Shown here piece after piece: positions 24,978-34,876 of a stretch of DNA of 64,000 nt (positions are counted from its first letter, which is position 1; each line of letters begins with the position of its first letter). The stretch comes from Bacteroidia bacterium. GTDB lineage: Bacteria; Bacteroidota; Bacteroidia; Chitinophagales; Chitinophagaceae. The notes beneath the pieces were generated by a model. The model made no database searches. It was not told where the DNA came from and saw only the letters and a program-made list of their open reading frames with translations. Location of the stretch: NCBI GenBank assembly GCA_030429205.1, contig JAUICZ010000003.1, positions 62,001 to 126,000 on the forward strand, given 5' to 3'. Made by a program: the position numbers and the translations under genes.

Positions 24978-27900
24978 ATGATAGGTTTTCTTTCAAAGAT
25001 ATTCGGAGGTAGTAAATCAGATAAAGATGTAAAGCGTTTAGACCCCATCGTTGCTGAAATAAACAACATATATGAAGGGTTGCAAAACCTTACAAACGAC
25101 CAGCTGAGGAACAAAACAAACGAGTTTAAACAAACCATTAAGGACCATGTTAAAGACATTGATGCAGAAATAGCTGCAAAAAAAGCAGAAGCAGACAACC
25201 ATCCTGAGGCTGAACTACATTCACGTGAAGAGATTTACAATGAAGTAGATAAACTATCGAAAAAACGAGATGAGCTTTTAGAAGAAGTTTTAGAGAAAAT
25301 ACTTCCGGAAGCTTTTGCTGTTATTAAAGAAACTGCCCGCAGGTTTAAAGAAAACTCAGAACTTGCTGCAACTGCTACCGAGCTAGATAGAGACCTTGCT
25401 GTTAGCCGACCGCATATAAATATTGAGGGGGATAATGTTATATATAATAATACCTGGCAAGCTGCCGGCAACGATGTTACCTGGAACATGGTACACTACG
25501 ATGTACAGCTTATAGGTGGTATTGTTCTACACCAAGGTAAAATTGCAGAGATGGCAACGGGTGAGGGTAAAACTCTTGTTTCGACCTTACCTGCATATCT
25601 AAATGCACTAACAGGAGAAGGCGTACACCTAGTAACAGTGAACGACTATCTTGCCCGTCGTGACCAAGAGTGGAACTCTCCTATATTCGAATTCCTAGGT
25701 ATCACTACCGATTGTATTGATAAACACCAACCAAACTCTGCTGAAAGACGTAAGGCTTATATGGCAGATATCACTTACGGTACGAATAACGAATTTGGTT
25801 TCGACTACCTGCGTGACAACATGGTACACCACCCTGACGAGATGGTACAGCGCAAGCACCACTATGCAATGGTCGATGAGGTGGATAGTGTATTAATTGA
25901 TGACGCACGTACTCCACTAATCATATCCGGACCAATACCTAAAGGAGACGACCAACAGTTTCACCAGCTAAAACCTAGAATTGAGAAGTTAGTTGAAGCA
26001 CAAAAGAAAATTGCTACTAAAAGCTTAACCGAAGCTAAAAGGTTAATTGCAGAAGGTAAAGCCGATAAAGAAAATGGCGGGCTACACTTATACCGTGCAT
26101 ATAAAGGTTTACCAAAGAGTAATGCTTTGATCAAATTTTTGAGTGAAGAAGGTAACCGCCAAATTCTACAAAAGACTGAGAACTATTACTTAGGAGAGCA
26201 ACAACGTAACATGCCTAAAGTGCACGAAGAGTTGTTCTTTACTATAGACGAAAAAAACAACAGTGTAGACCTTACCGATAAAGGCCTGGAGTTGATCACC
26301 AGCACCAGCGAAGACCCCAACTTCTTTGTATTGCCGGAGATGGCTACGGAATTGGCGGCTATTGAAAATGCTGATGTAAGTGACGAAGAAAGAGCAAAGC
26401 AAAAAGATGCTTTATTACAAGACTATGCTATTAAAGCAGATAGAATACATTCACTGCAACAACTATTAAAAGCTTACACTCTATTTGAAAAAGATGTAGA
26501 GTACATTGTTGTAGAAGGAAAGGTTAAGATAGTAGATGAGCAAACAGGTCGTGTAATGGAAGGGCGCCGTTATAGTGACGGTTTACACCAGGCCATTGAA
26601 GCAAAAGAAAATGTGGAAGTAGAAGCAGCTACACAAACCTTTGCGACTGTTACCTTACAGAACTTCTTCCGTATGTACCACAAGCTGGCCGGTATGACAG
26701 GTACCGCCGAAACAGAAGCGGGTGAGTTCTGGGAGATCTACGAATTGGATGTTGTGACTATCCCTACTAACGTACCAATAGCTCGTAACGACCAACAAGA
26801 CTTAGTATATAAAACCAAGCGGGAAAAATACAGTGCCGTAATAAACGAAGTAGAAAAACTACAAAATGCAGGGAGACCTGTGTTGGTAGGTACTACCTCT
26901 GTAGAAGTTTCGGAGCTACTATCTCGCATGTTGCGCCAAAAGAAAGTAAACCATAACGTACTAAACGCGAAGCAACACGACCGTGAGGCAACTGTTGTTG
27001 CTGAAGCAGGGCTGCCGGGTGCCGTTACTATAGCAACAAACATGGCAGGTCGTGGTACAGATATCAAGCTCGGACCAGGTGTAAAAGACGCAGGTGGTTT
27101 AGCCATTATCGGTACTGAAAGACACGAAAGCCGTCGTGTAGACCGTCAGCTACGTGGTCGTGCCGGTCGTCAGGGAGATCCGGGTAGCTCACAATTTTTC
27201 GTATCTCTGGAGGATGACTTGATGCGTTTATTCCAGTCCGACAGGATTGCTTCTTTGATGGACAAAATGGGGCACAAAGAAGGTGAAGTACTACAACATA
27301 GCATGATCACAAAATCTATTGAGCGTGCACAGAAAAAAGTAGAAGAAAACAACTTTGGTATACGTAAGCGTTTGTTAGAGTTTGATGATGTAATGAACTC
27401 ACAACGTGATGTTATCTACAAACGTCGTAACCACGGTTTGTTCGGAGATAGACTATCTATCGATTTGGACAACGCCATGTATGATGTTTGTGTAGACTTA
27501 GCAACGCAATCTGAAGAGCATCGTGATTACGAGACGTTTAAGCTAGAGGTAATGAAACACCTGGCTATTGAACCCGATACTGTTACAGAAGAGGAAATAG
27601 CTAAAGGTAACCTTGAGCAAGTAGGTGATAAACTATATCACGAAGTTAAAAACGTATATAGCCGTAAAATGGCTGGTATAGCTGAAACTATACTACCTAC
27701 TTTAAAACGTATTAAAGAAGACAACGGCGATAGATTTGAAGATATAATGATACCATTTACGGATGGTGTAAAAGGGTTACAAATAAGAACCAACCTGGCT
27801 GAGGCTATTGAAGATGGCGGAAAACCGGTAATAGTTTCTCTTGAAAAAACAATAACACTAGCGCTTATAGATGAGGCATGGAAAGATCATCTACGCGCTA

Positions 27901-28295
27901 TGGACGATCTTCGTTCTTCTGTACAAATGGCATCGTACGAGCAGAAAGATCCGTTGTTGATATACAAGTTTGAAGGTTTCAACCTATTTAAACAAATGCT
28001 ACTGGAAACAAACAGAAGCATTGTATCTTTCTTACTACGTGCAGGTATCCCTATGGAAGAAGAAGCTCACGAGGCAAGACAAGCGCCAGAACGTACTGAC
28101 ATGAGTAATATGCAGGTTAATAAGGCTGAGGTGGATGCTCGAGGTGAAGATTATGCAGCAAATGAGAATGACCTGTATGACAATGGAGAAACGGCCGTAA
28201 AACGTAGCCCTGTACAAACAGGTCCGAAAATAGGCAGAAACGACCCTTGTCCTTGTGGTAGCGGGAAGAAGTACAAACAATGTCATGGTAAATAA
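24978..28295 (+). CDS. secA: Preprotein translocase ATPase SecA
   Basis: Motor that drives proteins through SecYEG. The 1105 residues are longer than the E. coli protein (901); the extra length is mainly an insertion around residues 340-480, as is usual in Bacteroidota. Motifs: [56 protein letters not shown] and [16 protein letters not shown]. The C-terminal SEC-C zinc motif [13 protein letters not shown] is intact, suggesting SecB-like or ribosome interaction. It has its own promoter and a long leader. Confidence 0.98.
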   Translation: MIGFLSKIFGGSKSDKDVKRLDPIVAEINNIYEGLQNLTNDQLRNKTNEFKQTIKDHVKDIDAEIAAKKAEADNHPEAELHSREEIYNEVDKLSKKRDELLEEVLEKILPEAFAVIKETARRFKENSELAATATELDRDLAVSRPHINIEGDNVIYNNTWQAAGNDVTWNMVHYDVQLIGGIVLHQGKIAEMATGEGKTLVSTLPAYLNALTGEGVHLVTVNDYLARRDQEWNSPIFEFLGITTDCIDKHQPNSAERRKAYMADITYGTNNEFGFDYLRDNMVHHPDEMVQRKHHYAMVDEVDSVLIDDARTPLIISGPIPKGDDQQFHQLKPRIEKLVEAQKKIATKSLTEAKRLIAEGKADKENGGLHLYRAYKGLPKSNALIKFLSEEGNRQILQKTENYYLGEQQRNMPKVHEELFFTIDEKNNSVDLTDKGLELITSTSEDPNFFVLPEMATELAAIENADVSDEERAKQKDALLQDYAIKADRIHSLQQLLKAYTLFEKDVEYIVVEGKVKIVDEQTGRVMEGRRYSDGLHQAIEAKENVEVEAATQTFATVTLQNFFRMYHKLAGMTGTAETEAGEFWEIYELDVVTIPTNVPIARNDQQDLVYKTKREKYSAVINEVEKLQNAGRPVLVGTTSVEVSELLSRMLRQKKVNHNVLNAKQHDREATVVAEAGLPGAVTIATNMAGRGTDIKLGPGVKDAGGLAIIGTERHESRRVDRQLRGRAGRQGDPGSSQFFVSLEDDLMRLFQSDRIASLMDKMGHKEGEVLQHSMITKSIERAQKKVEENNFGIRKRLLEFDDVMNSQRDVIYKRRNHGLFGDRLSIDLDNAMYDVCVDLATQSEEHRDYETFKLEVMKHLAIEPDTVTEEEIAKGNLEQVGDKLYHEVKNVYSRKMAGIAETILPTLKRIKEDNGDRFEDIMIPFTDGVKGLQIRTNLAEAIEDGGKPVIVSLEKTITLALIDEAWKDHLRAMDDLRSSVQMASYEQKDPLLIYKFEGFNLFKQMLLETNRSIVSFLLRAGIPMEEEAHEARQAPERTDMSNMQVNKAEVDARGEDYAANENDLYDNGETAVKRSPVQTGPKIGRNDPCPCGSGKKYKQCHGK

Positions 28296-28335
28296 TGCAT
28301 TATCAACAGTATCCACAAAAGGAGTATAACTATCT

Positions 28336-28367
28336 TTTGAATTTTGAGAATGCAGGCTTTACATTTG
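28336..28367 (+). promoter_or_regulatory. Promoter of the DUF6580-like gene
   Basis: TTTG (28336-28339), 20 bases, TACATTTG (28360-28367): a full match to the Bacteroidota consensus. Leader about 15 bases. Confidence 0.65.
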
Positions 28368-28386
28368 CAGTAATACATTTAGAAAA

Positions 28387-28938
28387 ATGATGAAACGTAA
28401 TAATATTTTAATTGCAGGCGGCCTTATACTAATAGCTGCTATCGCACGTATCGTTAACTACGAAGTAGAAGTTTACAACCTTGCACCTGTAGCCGCGTTA
28501 GGTTTATTTGCAGGTTCTGTATTAAACAATAAGCGGGTAGCCTATTTGTTTACCATTTTGGCTATGCTTATTTCTGACGTTTACATTGAGTTCTTCACGT
28601 CAATGTCTGGATTCTACGATATATCTCAGTTTTTCGTATACGGTAGTTTAATATTGGTTACACTAATGGGTACTACACTAAAAAAGCACAACCCATTAAA
28701 AATTGCCGGTTACTCTATAACAGGTTCGGCTATTTTCTTTATTTTATCTAACTTTGGTACATACCTTACAGGTTACTGGGGCTACGGTATTGAAGGTTTA
28801 ATTACTACATATACTGCCGCTATTCCTTTTGCTAAGAATACTTTTATTAGCGACTTATTATTTAGTGGTTTGTTATTTGGTGCTTACACTTTATTACAGC
28901 ACACACTTACAAATAAAGCAGTAAAAGTTAAGGCTTAA
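28387..28938 (+). CDS. Small multi-pass membrane protein, DUF6580-like
   Basis: 183 residues with five predicted membrane helices, beginning ILIAGGLILIAAIARI and containing LAPVAALGLFAGSVL and a C-terminal FISDLLFSGLLFGAYTLL. This pattern matches the DUF6580 family, which resembles ECF transporter S components. That makes a vitamin or small-metabolite uptake role possible but unproven. No energising module (EcfA/EcfT) is encoded nearby. ATG at 28387 or the directly following ATG could be the start. It has its own promoter and shares a 36-base terminator with the gene at 29010. Confidence 0.72.
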   Translation: MMKRNNILIAGGLILIAAIARIVNYEVEVYNLAPVAALGLFAGSVLNNKRVAYLFTILAMLISDVYIEFFTSMSGFYDISQFFVYGSLILVTLMGTTLKKHNPLKIAGYSITGSAIFFILSNFGTYLTGYWGYGIEGLITTYTAAIPFAKNTFISDLLFSGLLFGAYTLLQHTLTNKAVKVKA

Positions 28939-28954
28939 ATTTTTATTCTAATAC

Positions 28955-28990
28955 AATAAGGAAGCCCCGCAAATGCGGGGCTTCCTTATT
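28955..28990. terminator. 36-base perfect hairpin terminator between convergent genes
   Basis: Arms of 16 bp (AATAAGGAAGCCCCGC and complement) around an AAAT loop. It lies between stop codons at 28938 and 29010 and serves both strands. Confidence 0.85.
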
Positions 28991-29009
28991 TATATCATCA
29001 ACGGGCAAC

Positions 29010-31616
29010 TTACCTTACAACTACCCTTTTACTACCTATTACCACGTGCTGATCACTCAGCTCAACGATGTACATGCCAGCTGGTACATCTCCTAAGTTA
29101 ACATCTACACGTTTAGTATTATTTAAAGTACTTACTGAGGAGAATACTACCCTACCAGTGTAGTCCATCACTGTAACCTTAACTGTTTCAGAAGCATTAA
29201 CTGTTTCACCAGCCACAATACTAAATCTACCACTATTAGGGTTAGGTACTATTTGGAAAACATCATGAGCAAAAGGAACAGTAGCTATAGATGTAGTAGT
29301 ATCTCTCTGTCTCGGAGAAATCCATACACCACGACCATATGTAGCAGCATATACATTATTCTGTACGTAGTTGATCTCAATATCAGTTACATTTATACGT
29401 GGCATACCTTTATCAAAAGCCTGCCAGGCAGCAGCTGTATCTTCTTTAAAGAAAACACCAACATCAGTACCTATGTATAATGTTCTGTTGTTAGTATCTA
29501 TCCTTACACATAACACAGGTACATCAGGTAAGCCAGCTTTGCTTTGAGACCATGTACCACTCTTGTATTCTGCAAACTGAGGGCCACCATACCCTCCGTA
29601 AGTAAGCCAGAAATGATCCTTATCCTTAGGGTCTACTTCTATATCAGTAACTAAACCATTGTATTGAGGATTAATTCTGTTAAAGTTTGCAGGCGTACCA
29701 GGCGTAAAGCTATGTGTATAATACACTGTATCAGAACCTTCTAGTAATGCATAGATCGTCGTGTTGCTTGCAGGAGTCATCTCTACTCTGGACAAATGCC
29801 CGGCACCAATACTACCATTAGAAACGTTTTGCCAGTTATCTCCCTGATCGGTACTAAACTGCACATCACTATATCCTGCAACTAAATGCTTGTTATTGAA
29901 CGGGCTGATCTGGAATGAAGTTACCCAAGGACCAGCACCCGGAGAGATAATTTTATCAGTAGCTGCATTAAAATCCACTTTATGAAAATGCCCGTTTTGC
30001 TCCATCGCGTACATGATGGTATCTACCATATCAAGCTTGGCATTTGTACCATCACCAGTACCAACTATTTTGATCTCACCATCTACTATATAGTAAATAG
30101 AGTTATCCTGAGCACCACCAACAACAAAGGTGTCTTGTATGTTTGCTACACCAATTCTGTAAAACTGCGTAATTTCCATACCATCAGTTACATTCGTCCA
30201 TATAGCACTTGAAGATGCCGGAGCATCGGTATAAGATATACCGCCATCGTTACATTCAAATAATCTTGCAGGTACTAATGGGTGAAACGCCATCCAATGC
30301 TTATCCGCATGCACTACACTTACACCCGGTAATGTTTGGTCCCATTGGTTCATTGTACTCCAGCTAGTTCCGCCATCTGTTGAGTAAAATGCATTTACAC
30401 CACCAACAAAAACATTATTTGTATTTAGTGGACTGATGGCTAACGTAACATCATAACTACCCTGTCCTTTACAACCTGTACCATCTTGATTACTTGCTAA
30501 CAGATTACCACTGGTACAACCATTTGGTACATACACAGCTGAAAAACCTGCTCCGCTATTTGTTGATTTAATAACAGCCAACAAGCCTTCTTCGTTAGAT
30601 GTACCTTGCTCAACTACAACTCCCATTAATAACGTAGGGTCTGATTTTGATACTGCAAGTGCAATTCTGAATGAGTTGGTCAAGCTGGTTATTTTCACCC
30701 AACTAGCACCACCATCTGTACTACGGTAAACTTGAGCAGGGTCCAAAATATTGTAATCATAAAAACTAGATGCGTATATGATAGACGTATCTGTTGGATG
30801 GTACAGCAATTGCTTAAAGTGGGTATTAGAAACAACTTGCGTCCAGTTAGTACCTCCGTCATACGACTTATAAATACCATCGCTGCGACCCAAAGTCAAT
30901 GAATTTGAGTCAGATGGATTGATCACTAAACAATTGTCGCTCTCTTTATCTTTCACTAACCTTGCGCTACCTACCTGCGACCAGTTAGCACCTCCGTCAA
31001 CAGTTTTAAAAACACCTGCACTATATAATCCATGATCAAATGGGTTATCCCTATCACCTGTACAGATGTAGATCGTATTCGGATTCATAGGGTTTACATC
31101 TACATCAGAAACACTCATGATAGGCATGTTATCTGAAATACATGTCCAGGAGGTACCATTGTTAATCGTCTTCCATACTCCTCCATTAACAGAACCTACA
31201 TAATATGTATTTGCATTTGTAGGATGGAACTCTACACAATTGATGCGTCCTAAGCCATTACCCAAGTTGATCAAAGCAGTATCCATTTCATTGGCGCCCA
31301 ATGGCATCCAATTGGCAATACTTGCTGCAGAGGTCTTACGCGCACTCCTACTCGCCTCATACTGCTTATAATACTGGTATTTGTCTTTTGCGTTTACCAA
31401 ATGGCCGCTTTGATCTGTATGCTGTTTAGCATACCATAGCCAACGTTGAAAATGAGCGTCGCCAGATTCCTTCCCTACTTTTTGAGTAGGGCTATTAGCC
31501 AGTTTTTGGTTATGATCTCGGACAACCTTGTCTAATTTTACGCCCTGACTATTTTGGGCATATATACTTGTACAGAAGAGTACAGCTGCACAAGTTAAAA
31601 TCACATTCTTGTTCAT
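29010..31616 (-). CDS. T9SS-secreted Asp-box propeller protein, paralogue 2
   Basis: 868 residues built like the gene at 18587: signal peptide (MNKNVILTCAAVLFCTSIYAQ), N-terminal HFQRWLWYAKQHTDQSGHL segment, an initial GLGRINCVEFHPTNANTYYVG, repeated Asp-boxes (TVDGGANWS, SYDGGTNWT, STDGGASWV, STDGGTSWS, STDQGDNWQ), and a T9SS type A domain (IVPNPNSGRFSI). A threonine-rich link (QRDTTTSIATV) precedes the sorting domain. It lies directly downstream of paralogue 3 on the same strand, separated by 124 bases and a terminator, which points to tandem duplication. Likely cell-surface or extracellular; ligand unknown. Confidence 0.86.
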   Translation of the reverse strand: MNKNVILTCAAVLFCTSIYAQNSQGVKLDKVVRDHNQKLANSPTQKVGKESGDAHFQRWLWYAKQHTDQSGHLVNAKDKYQYYKQYEASRSARKTSAASIANWMPLGANEMDTALINLGNGLGRINCVEFHPTNANTYYVGSVNGGVWKTINNGTSWTCISDNMPIMSVSDVDVNPMNPNTIYICTGDRDNPFDHGLYSAGVFKTVDGGANWSQVGSARLVKDKESDNCLVINPSDSNSLTLGRSDGIYKSYDGGTNWTQVVSNTHFKQLLYHPTDTSIIYASSFYDYNILDPAQVYRSTDGGASWVKITSLTNSFRIALAVSKSDPTLLMGVVVEQGTSNEEGLLAVIKSTNSGAGFSAVYVPNGCTSGNLLASNQDGTGCKGQGSYDVTLAISPLNTNNVFVGGVNAFYSTDGGTSWSTMNQWDQTLPGVSVVHADKHWMAFHPLVPARLFECNDGGISYTDAPASSSAIWTNVTDGMEITQFYRIGVANIQDTFVVGGAQDNSIYYIVDGEIKIVGTGDGTNAKLDMVDTIMYAMEQNGHFHKVDFNAATDKIISPGAGPWVTSFQISPFNNKHLVAGYSDVQFSTDQGDNWQNVSNGSIGAGHLSRVEMTPASNTTIYALLEGSDTVYYTHSFTPGTPANFNRINPQYNGLVTDIEVDPKDKDHFWLTYGGYGGPQFAEYKSGTWSQSKAGLPDVPVLCVRIDTNNRTLYIGTDVGVFFKEDTAAAWQAFDKGMPRINVTDIEINYVQNNVYAATYGRGVWISPRQRDTTTSIATVPFAHDVFQIVPNPNSGRFSIVAGETVNASETVKVTVMDYTGRVVFSSVSTLNNTKRVDVNLGDVPAGMYIVELSDQHVVIGSKRVVVR

Positions 31617-31691
31617 AGTTCGTAATAAATATGAGGGGTAAACAATATATTAAGTACACTAAAAATACATTCAGAAATTTACATATACAAT

Positions 31692-31717
31692 AAAGCCTTG
31701 CTATATAGCAAGGCTTT
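31692..31717 (-). terminator. Terminator between the tandem T9SS paralogues
   Basis: Perfect 26-base palindrome AAAGCCTTGCTAT and complement, 24 bases past the stop of the gene at 31741. No long T-run follows. Confidence 0.7.
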
Positions 31718-31740
31718 ACACATTAAAAAATTATAAAATC

Positions 31741-34380
31741 CTATCTGACGACAATTCGCTTTCTGCCGAGAACTACTTCTTTATCACGCAGTTCTACAAT
31801 ATACATTCCGGCAGGCACGTTCAGTTTTACTTCTGTTTGCTTATCCACATTAAAGGTTGTTAATGCACTGTGTACAGTTTTTCCTGTATAGTCAAAAACA
31901 TTCACTTTTACAGCCTTACCTACAGGTATATGCTTACCTGCTTTAACAACAAACTGTCCCATATTAGGGTTTGGCGCAACCACAAATACCTCTTCTGCAT
32001 AAGGTATAATAGCAACAGATGTTGTTGTATCTGTAGTATCTGGTGGTGGTGTAGTATAAAACTGTTTTACAGATTTCCATAAACCCCTACCATATGTAGC
32101 AGCATAAATATCGTTCGTAGCATAATTAATACCTAAATCCGTCACTTCTATATAAGGCATGTTTTTTCTGAAAGTAGCCCACTGACCATTAGTTGCGGTA
32201 TCTATATAATACACACCCAAATCGGTACCAACATATACTATATGTGTAGCTGTATCGTACTCAAAACACCTAACGGGTACATTTGGCAAACCATTGTTCA
32301 TAGTAGACCAAACACCTTGATTATATTCAGCCACCTTGTTGTTATTATACCCTCTGAAGGTTATATAGAAGTGCGCACTGTCTGTAGGGTGTAATTTTAT
32401 ATCAGATATAGTACCGCTATATGGCACTTGTATTGTATCGAAAGTAGTTGTGTTATTAGGTACAAAATTTGTACTATAAAATACTACCTGTGTATCAGGG
32501 AATACTGCATAAATTACCGGAGTAGAGCCACCAGACATAGCAAGCCTTGTTGCATTTTTACCAGTAATATTACTACCGGTTAAAGACATCCAGGTATCTC
32601 CCTGGTCATCACTAAAGTAAATGTGCTTGTAACCTGCAACTAGGTGGTTGTGGTTGTTAGGACTAATTATATAAGGAGTGATCCATGCTCCTGAAGGTTT
32701 TCCAGGAATATTGCTTGATATATCATCATCAAAATTTGATCCCTTATAACGATATATGACCCCATTCTGTACACCTGTATAGTAGGTATTGCTATCAACA
32801 GGATCTATCTGACAATCCATACCATCACCGCCAGAAACATTATACCAAACACCACCTTGATATGCGAAGGTTCCATTATCCTGTGCACCTGCCAGTACTC
32901 CGTTCACCCCGTTAGCAACTGCGTTACGATAATACTGGGTAATACCCAAACCCGGCGTTATATCATTCCATATTGCAGAACCGTCTACATGAGTATATAT
33001 TCCTCCGTCGTTACACTCTATAAGCTGCTTGGTTATAGGGTGAAAAATTTGCCAGTGCTTGTCTGCATGCACGACACTAATTCCGAGGTTACTACCCGAC
33101 CATTGGTTTACCATTGTCCATGAAGAACCTCCGTTTGTAGACCTGAATGTATTAACTGCACCGACGTATAAAATATTAGCATTTGTTGGCGAAACAGCAA
33201 TTGACAAGTCGTACCAACCTTGCTTACCACAACCGTTTATATTAGCTCCATTCGTACTGTTTCTGCTGCTGGAGATCAAGTCTCCTTTCATACTATTACA
33301 GCTGCTTCCGCTTCTCGCATATATAGATGAGAAACTGGCACCTGAATTGCTCGAGCTGATAATGCTGTGTAGTCCATTATCATTTCTGCAAACAATACCC
33401 TTCACAACTGTAGGGTCTGCAACCGTAACGGCTAAAGTGATACGTTTTGCACTACTTGGATTGTACACTCTTGTCCAGTTAGAGCCGCCATCTGTCGAAC
33501 GATATACATCACCATTGTTAGTACCATAACGTGTAGCGTATACTATTGATGTATCCCCCGGCTTATATATTACTTGTTTAAAATGGCCAGACTGAACATT
33601 TGTCCAGCTGGCACCACCATTAAAAGATTTGTAAATACCGATATTAGTGGCTAAAGTTAATGAGTTCGTATCCTGAGGATTGATCACTAAACAGTTGGTA
33701 AGGCGGTACTGAGATGTCATCCAAACCAAACCCGCATGGCTCCATGTTTGCCCGCCATCGGTTGTTTTAAATACACCTATACTATAGTTGTTATTGTACG
33801 AAGCACTACCACCATCCCTATCGCCTGTACATATATATATAGTATTAGGGTTCTGCTGGTTCACATCAACATCTGATATATCTAAACGAGGTAAATCTTC
33901 TGTTAATGGTGTCCATGAGCTACCTCCATTTGTAGTTCTCCAAACACCACCACCAGATGCTCCAACCCAAAAAGTATTAGGATCAGTCGGGTGAAAATCT
34001 ACCGCATTTACTCTACCAATACCGCGGTAGCCGCCGGGCGTTGTAGTAGGTCCCAAAAATTTCCAGTCAGACTGGTCAGCCGTTGTTTTAGAGGCGCTAC
34101 GTTGCATTTTCTGAACCTCTAAATAGTTTTGCATGGGAGACACGATGTAACCATTTTCATCTAAATGTTGTTCCCAATACCATTTCCACCTGTCGAAGTG
34201 GTAATTCGGACCTTCTCCAATTACACCATCTTCTTCAATCAATCTGGTTTGTTCTCTATTGTATTCGTTAACAACATCATCAAACTTAATTGGGTTACCA
34301 TTATCATCTCTAACCAACTCTTGAGCGTTGACCATAGCTGTGCTGACCAGGAAGAATCCTAGCAGATAAATTTGTTTCAT
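31741..34380 (-). CDS. T9SS-secreted Asp-box propeller protein, paralogue 3
   Basis: 879 residues, closest in layout to paralogue 1: signal peptide (MKQIYLLGFFLVSTAMVNAQ), NYHFDRWKWYWEQHLDENGY segment, GRVNAVDFHPTDPNTFWVG, many Asp-boxes (TTNGGSSWT, TTDGGQTWS, SFNGGASWT, STDGGSNWT, STNGGSSWT, SDDQGDTWM), a Pro/Thr linker (TTPPPDTTDTTTS) and a T9SS type A sorting domain (VAPNPNMGQFVV to VVR). Its C-terminal 30 residues are close to those of paralogue 2. The gap upstream holds an inverted repeat (34441-34460) shared with the divergent 2TM gene. Annotators often call such proteins sortilin-like or glycosyl hydrolase BNR; no catalytic residues support hydrolase activity. Confidence 0.86.
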   Translation of the reverse strand: MKQIYLLGFFLVSTAMVNAQELVRDDNGNPIKFDDVVNEYNREQTRLIEEDGVIGEGPNYHFDRWKWYWEQHLDENGYIVSPMQNYLEVQKMQRSASKTTADQSDWKFLGPTTTPGGYRGIGRVNAVDFHPTDPNTFWVGASGGGVWRTTNGGSSWTPLTEDLPRLDISDVDVNQQNPNTIYICTGDRDGGSASYNNNYSIGVFKTTDGGQTWSHAGLVWMTSQYRLTNCLVINPQDTNSLTLATNIGIYKSFNGGASWTNVQSGHFKQVIYKPGDTSIVYATRYGTNNGDVYRSTDGGSNWTRVYNPSSAKRITLAVTVADPTVVKGIVCRNDNGLHSIISSSNSGASFSSIYARSGSSCNSMKGDLISSSRNSTNGANINGCGKQGWYDLSIAVSPTNANILYVGAVNTFRSTNGGSSWTMVNQWSGSNLGISVVHADKHWQIFHPITKQLIECNDGGIYTHVDGSAIWNDITPGLGITQYYRNAVANGVNGVLAGAQDNGTFAYQGGVWYNVSGGDGMDCQIDPVDSNTYYTGVQNGVIYRYKGSNFDDDISSNIPGKPSGAWITPYIISPNNHNHLVAGYKHIYFSDDQGDTWMSLTGSNITGKNATRLAMSGGSTPVIYAVFPDTQVVFYSTNFVPNNTTTFDTIQVPYSGTISDIKLHPTDSAHFYITFRGYNNNKVAEYNQGVWSTMNNGLPNVPVRCFEYDTATHIVYVGTDLGVYYIDTATNGQWATFRKNMPYIEVTDLGINYATNDIYAATYGRGLWKSVKQFYTTPPPDTTDTTTSVAIIPYAEEVFVVAPNPNMGQFVVKAGKHIPVGKAVKVNVFDYTGKTVHSALTTFNVDKQTEVKLNVPAGMYIVELRDKEVVLGRKRIVVR

Positions 34381-34440
34381 AAGACACCTTTAAAATTAAC
34401 CAGCATTAAAAATATTGCATTTTGCCCTACTATCCTTGAA

Positions 34441-34460
34441 TTGTCGAATATATTTGACAA
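34441..34460. repeat. Near-perfect inverted repeat in a divergent promoter gap
   Basis: TTGTCGAATATATTTGACAA: a 20-base quasi-palindrome with one mismatched pair, about 60 bases upstream of the T9SS paralogue 3 start and about 67 bases upstream of the 2TM -7 box. A dimeric regulator could bind it. Confidence 0.4.
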
Positions 34461-34503
34461 TACTTGATAACAAATAGTTGATATATAAGGTTCAATTATC
34501 CAT

Positions 34504-34534
34504 TTCGTTTTATGAGATTGTCAGAGTATATTTG
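34504..34534 (+). promoter_or_regulatory. Promoter of the 2TM protein gene
   Basis: TATATTTG (34527-34534) matches the -7 box. TTCG (34504-34507) lies 19 bases upstream, one base off TTTG. Leader about 12 bases. Confidence 0.5.
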
Positions 34535-34551
34535 CGGAAACATTTAGAACA

Positions 34552-34800
34552 ATGCCACAAAAAGTAAAACCTACAGCTAAGCAAAAGCGTATTTTCTACA
34601 TCCACCTTGTTGTATTTGCTGCAATTACTGCACTTACATGGATGGTTTATGATAACGGTGTTGAAGGATGGGCCTACCCATGGCCGGCTTGGACAACCGC
34701 GGCATGGGGACTATCATTGATCGGACACTGGTGTGCAGTTTATACCAGCTACGAAGATCCGGGTCATGATGAGTATAGCCGTCAGGAAGTAAACGGATAA
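34552..34800 (+). CDS. Small 2TM-domain protein
   Basis: 82 residues with two hydrophobic helices (FYIHLVVFAAITALTWMVY and WPAWTTAAWGLSLIGHWCAVY), matching the 2TM domain family that often occurs near signalling genes in Bacteroidota. The family is of unknown function and is sometimes fused to LytTR or kinase domains. It lies 76 bases before the TPR hybrid kinase, separated from it by a terminator, so functional linkage is uncertain. Confidence 0.78.
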   Translation: MPQKVKPTAKQKRIFYIHLVVFAAITALTWMVYDNGVEGWAYPWPAWTTAAWGLSLIGHWCAVYTSYEDPGHDEYSRQEVNG

Positions 34801-34820
34801 TTAGCACAATATTTATATAT

Positions 34821-34856
34821 ACCCCTTGCCGTAATGGTAAGGGGTTTTTATTTTTA
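34821..34856 (+). terminator. Terminator of the 2TM gene
   Basis: ACCCCTTgCC / GGtAAGGGGT stem with loop GTAAT, followed by T5AT5. Confidence 0.8.
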
Positions 34857-34876
34857 TAAGCATACAAACTATCCCA

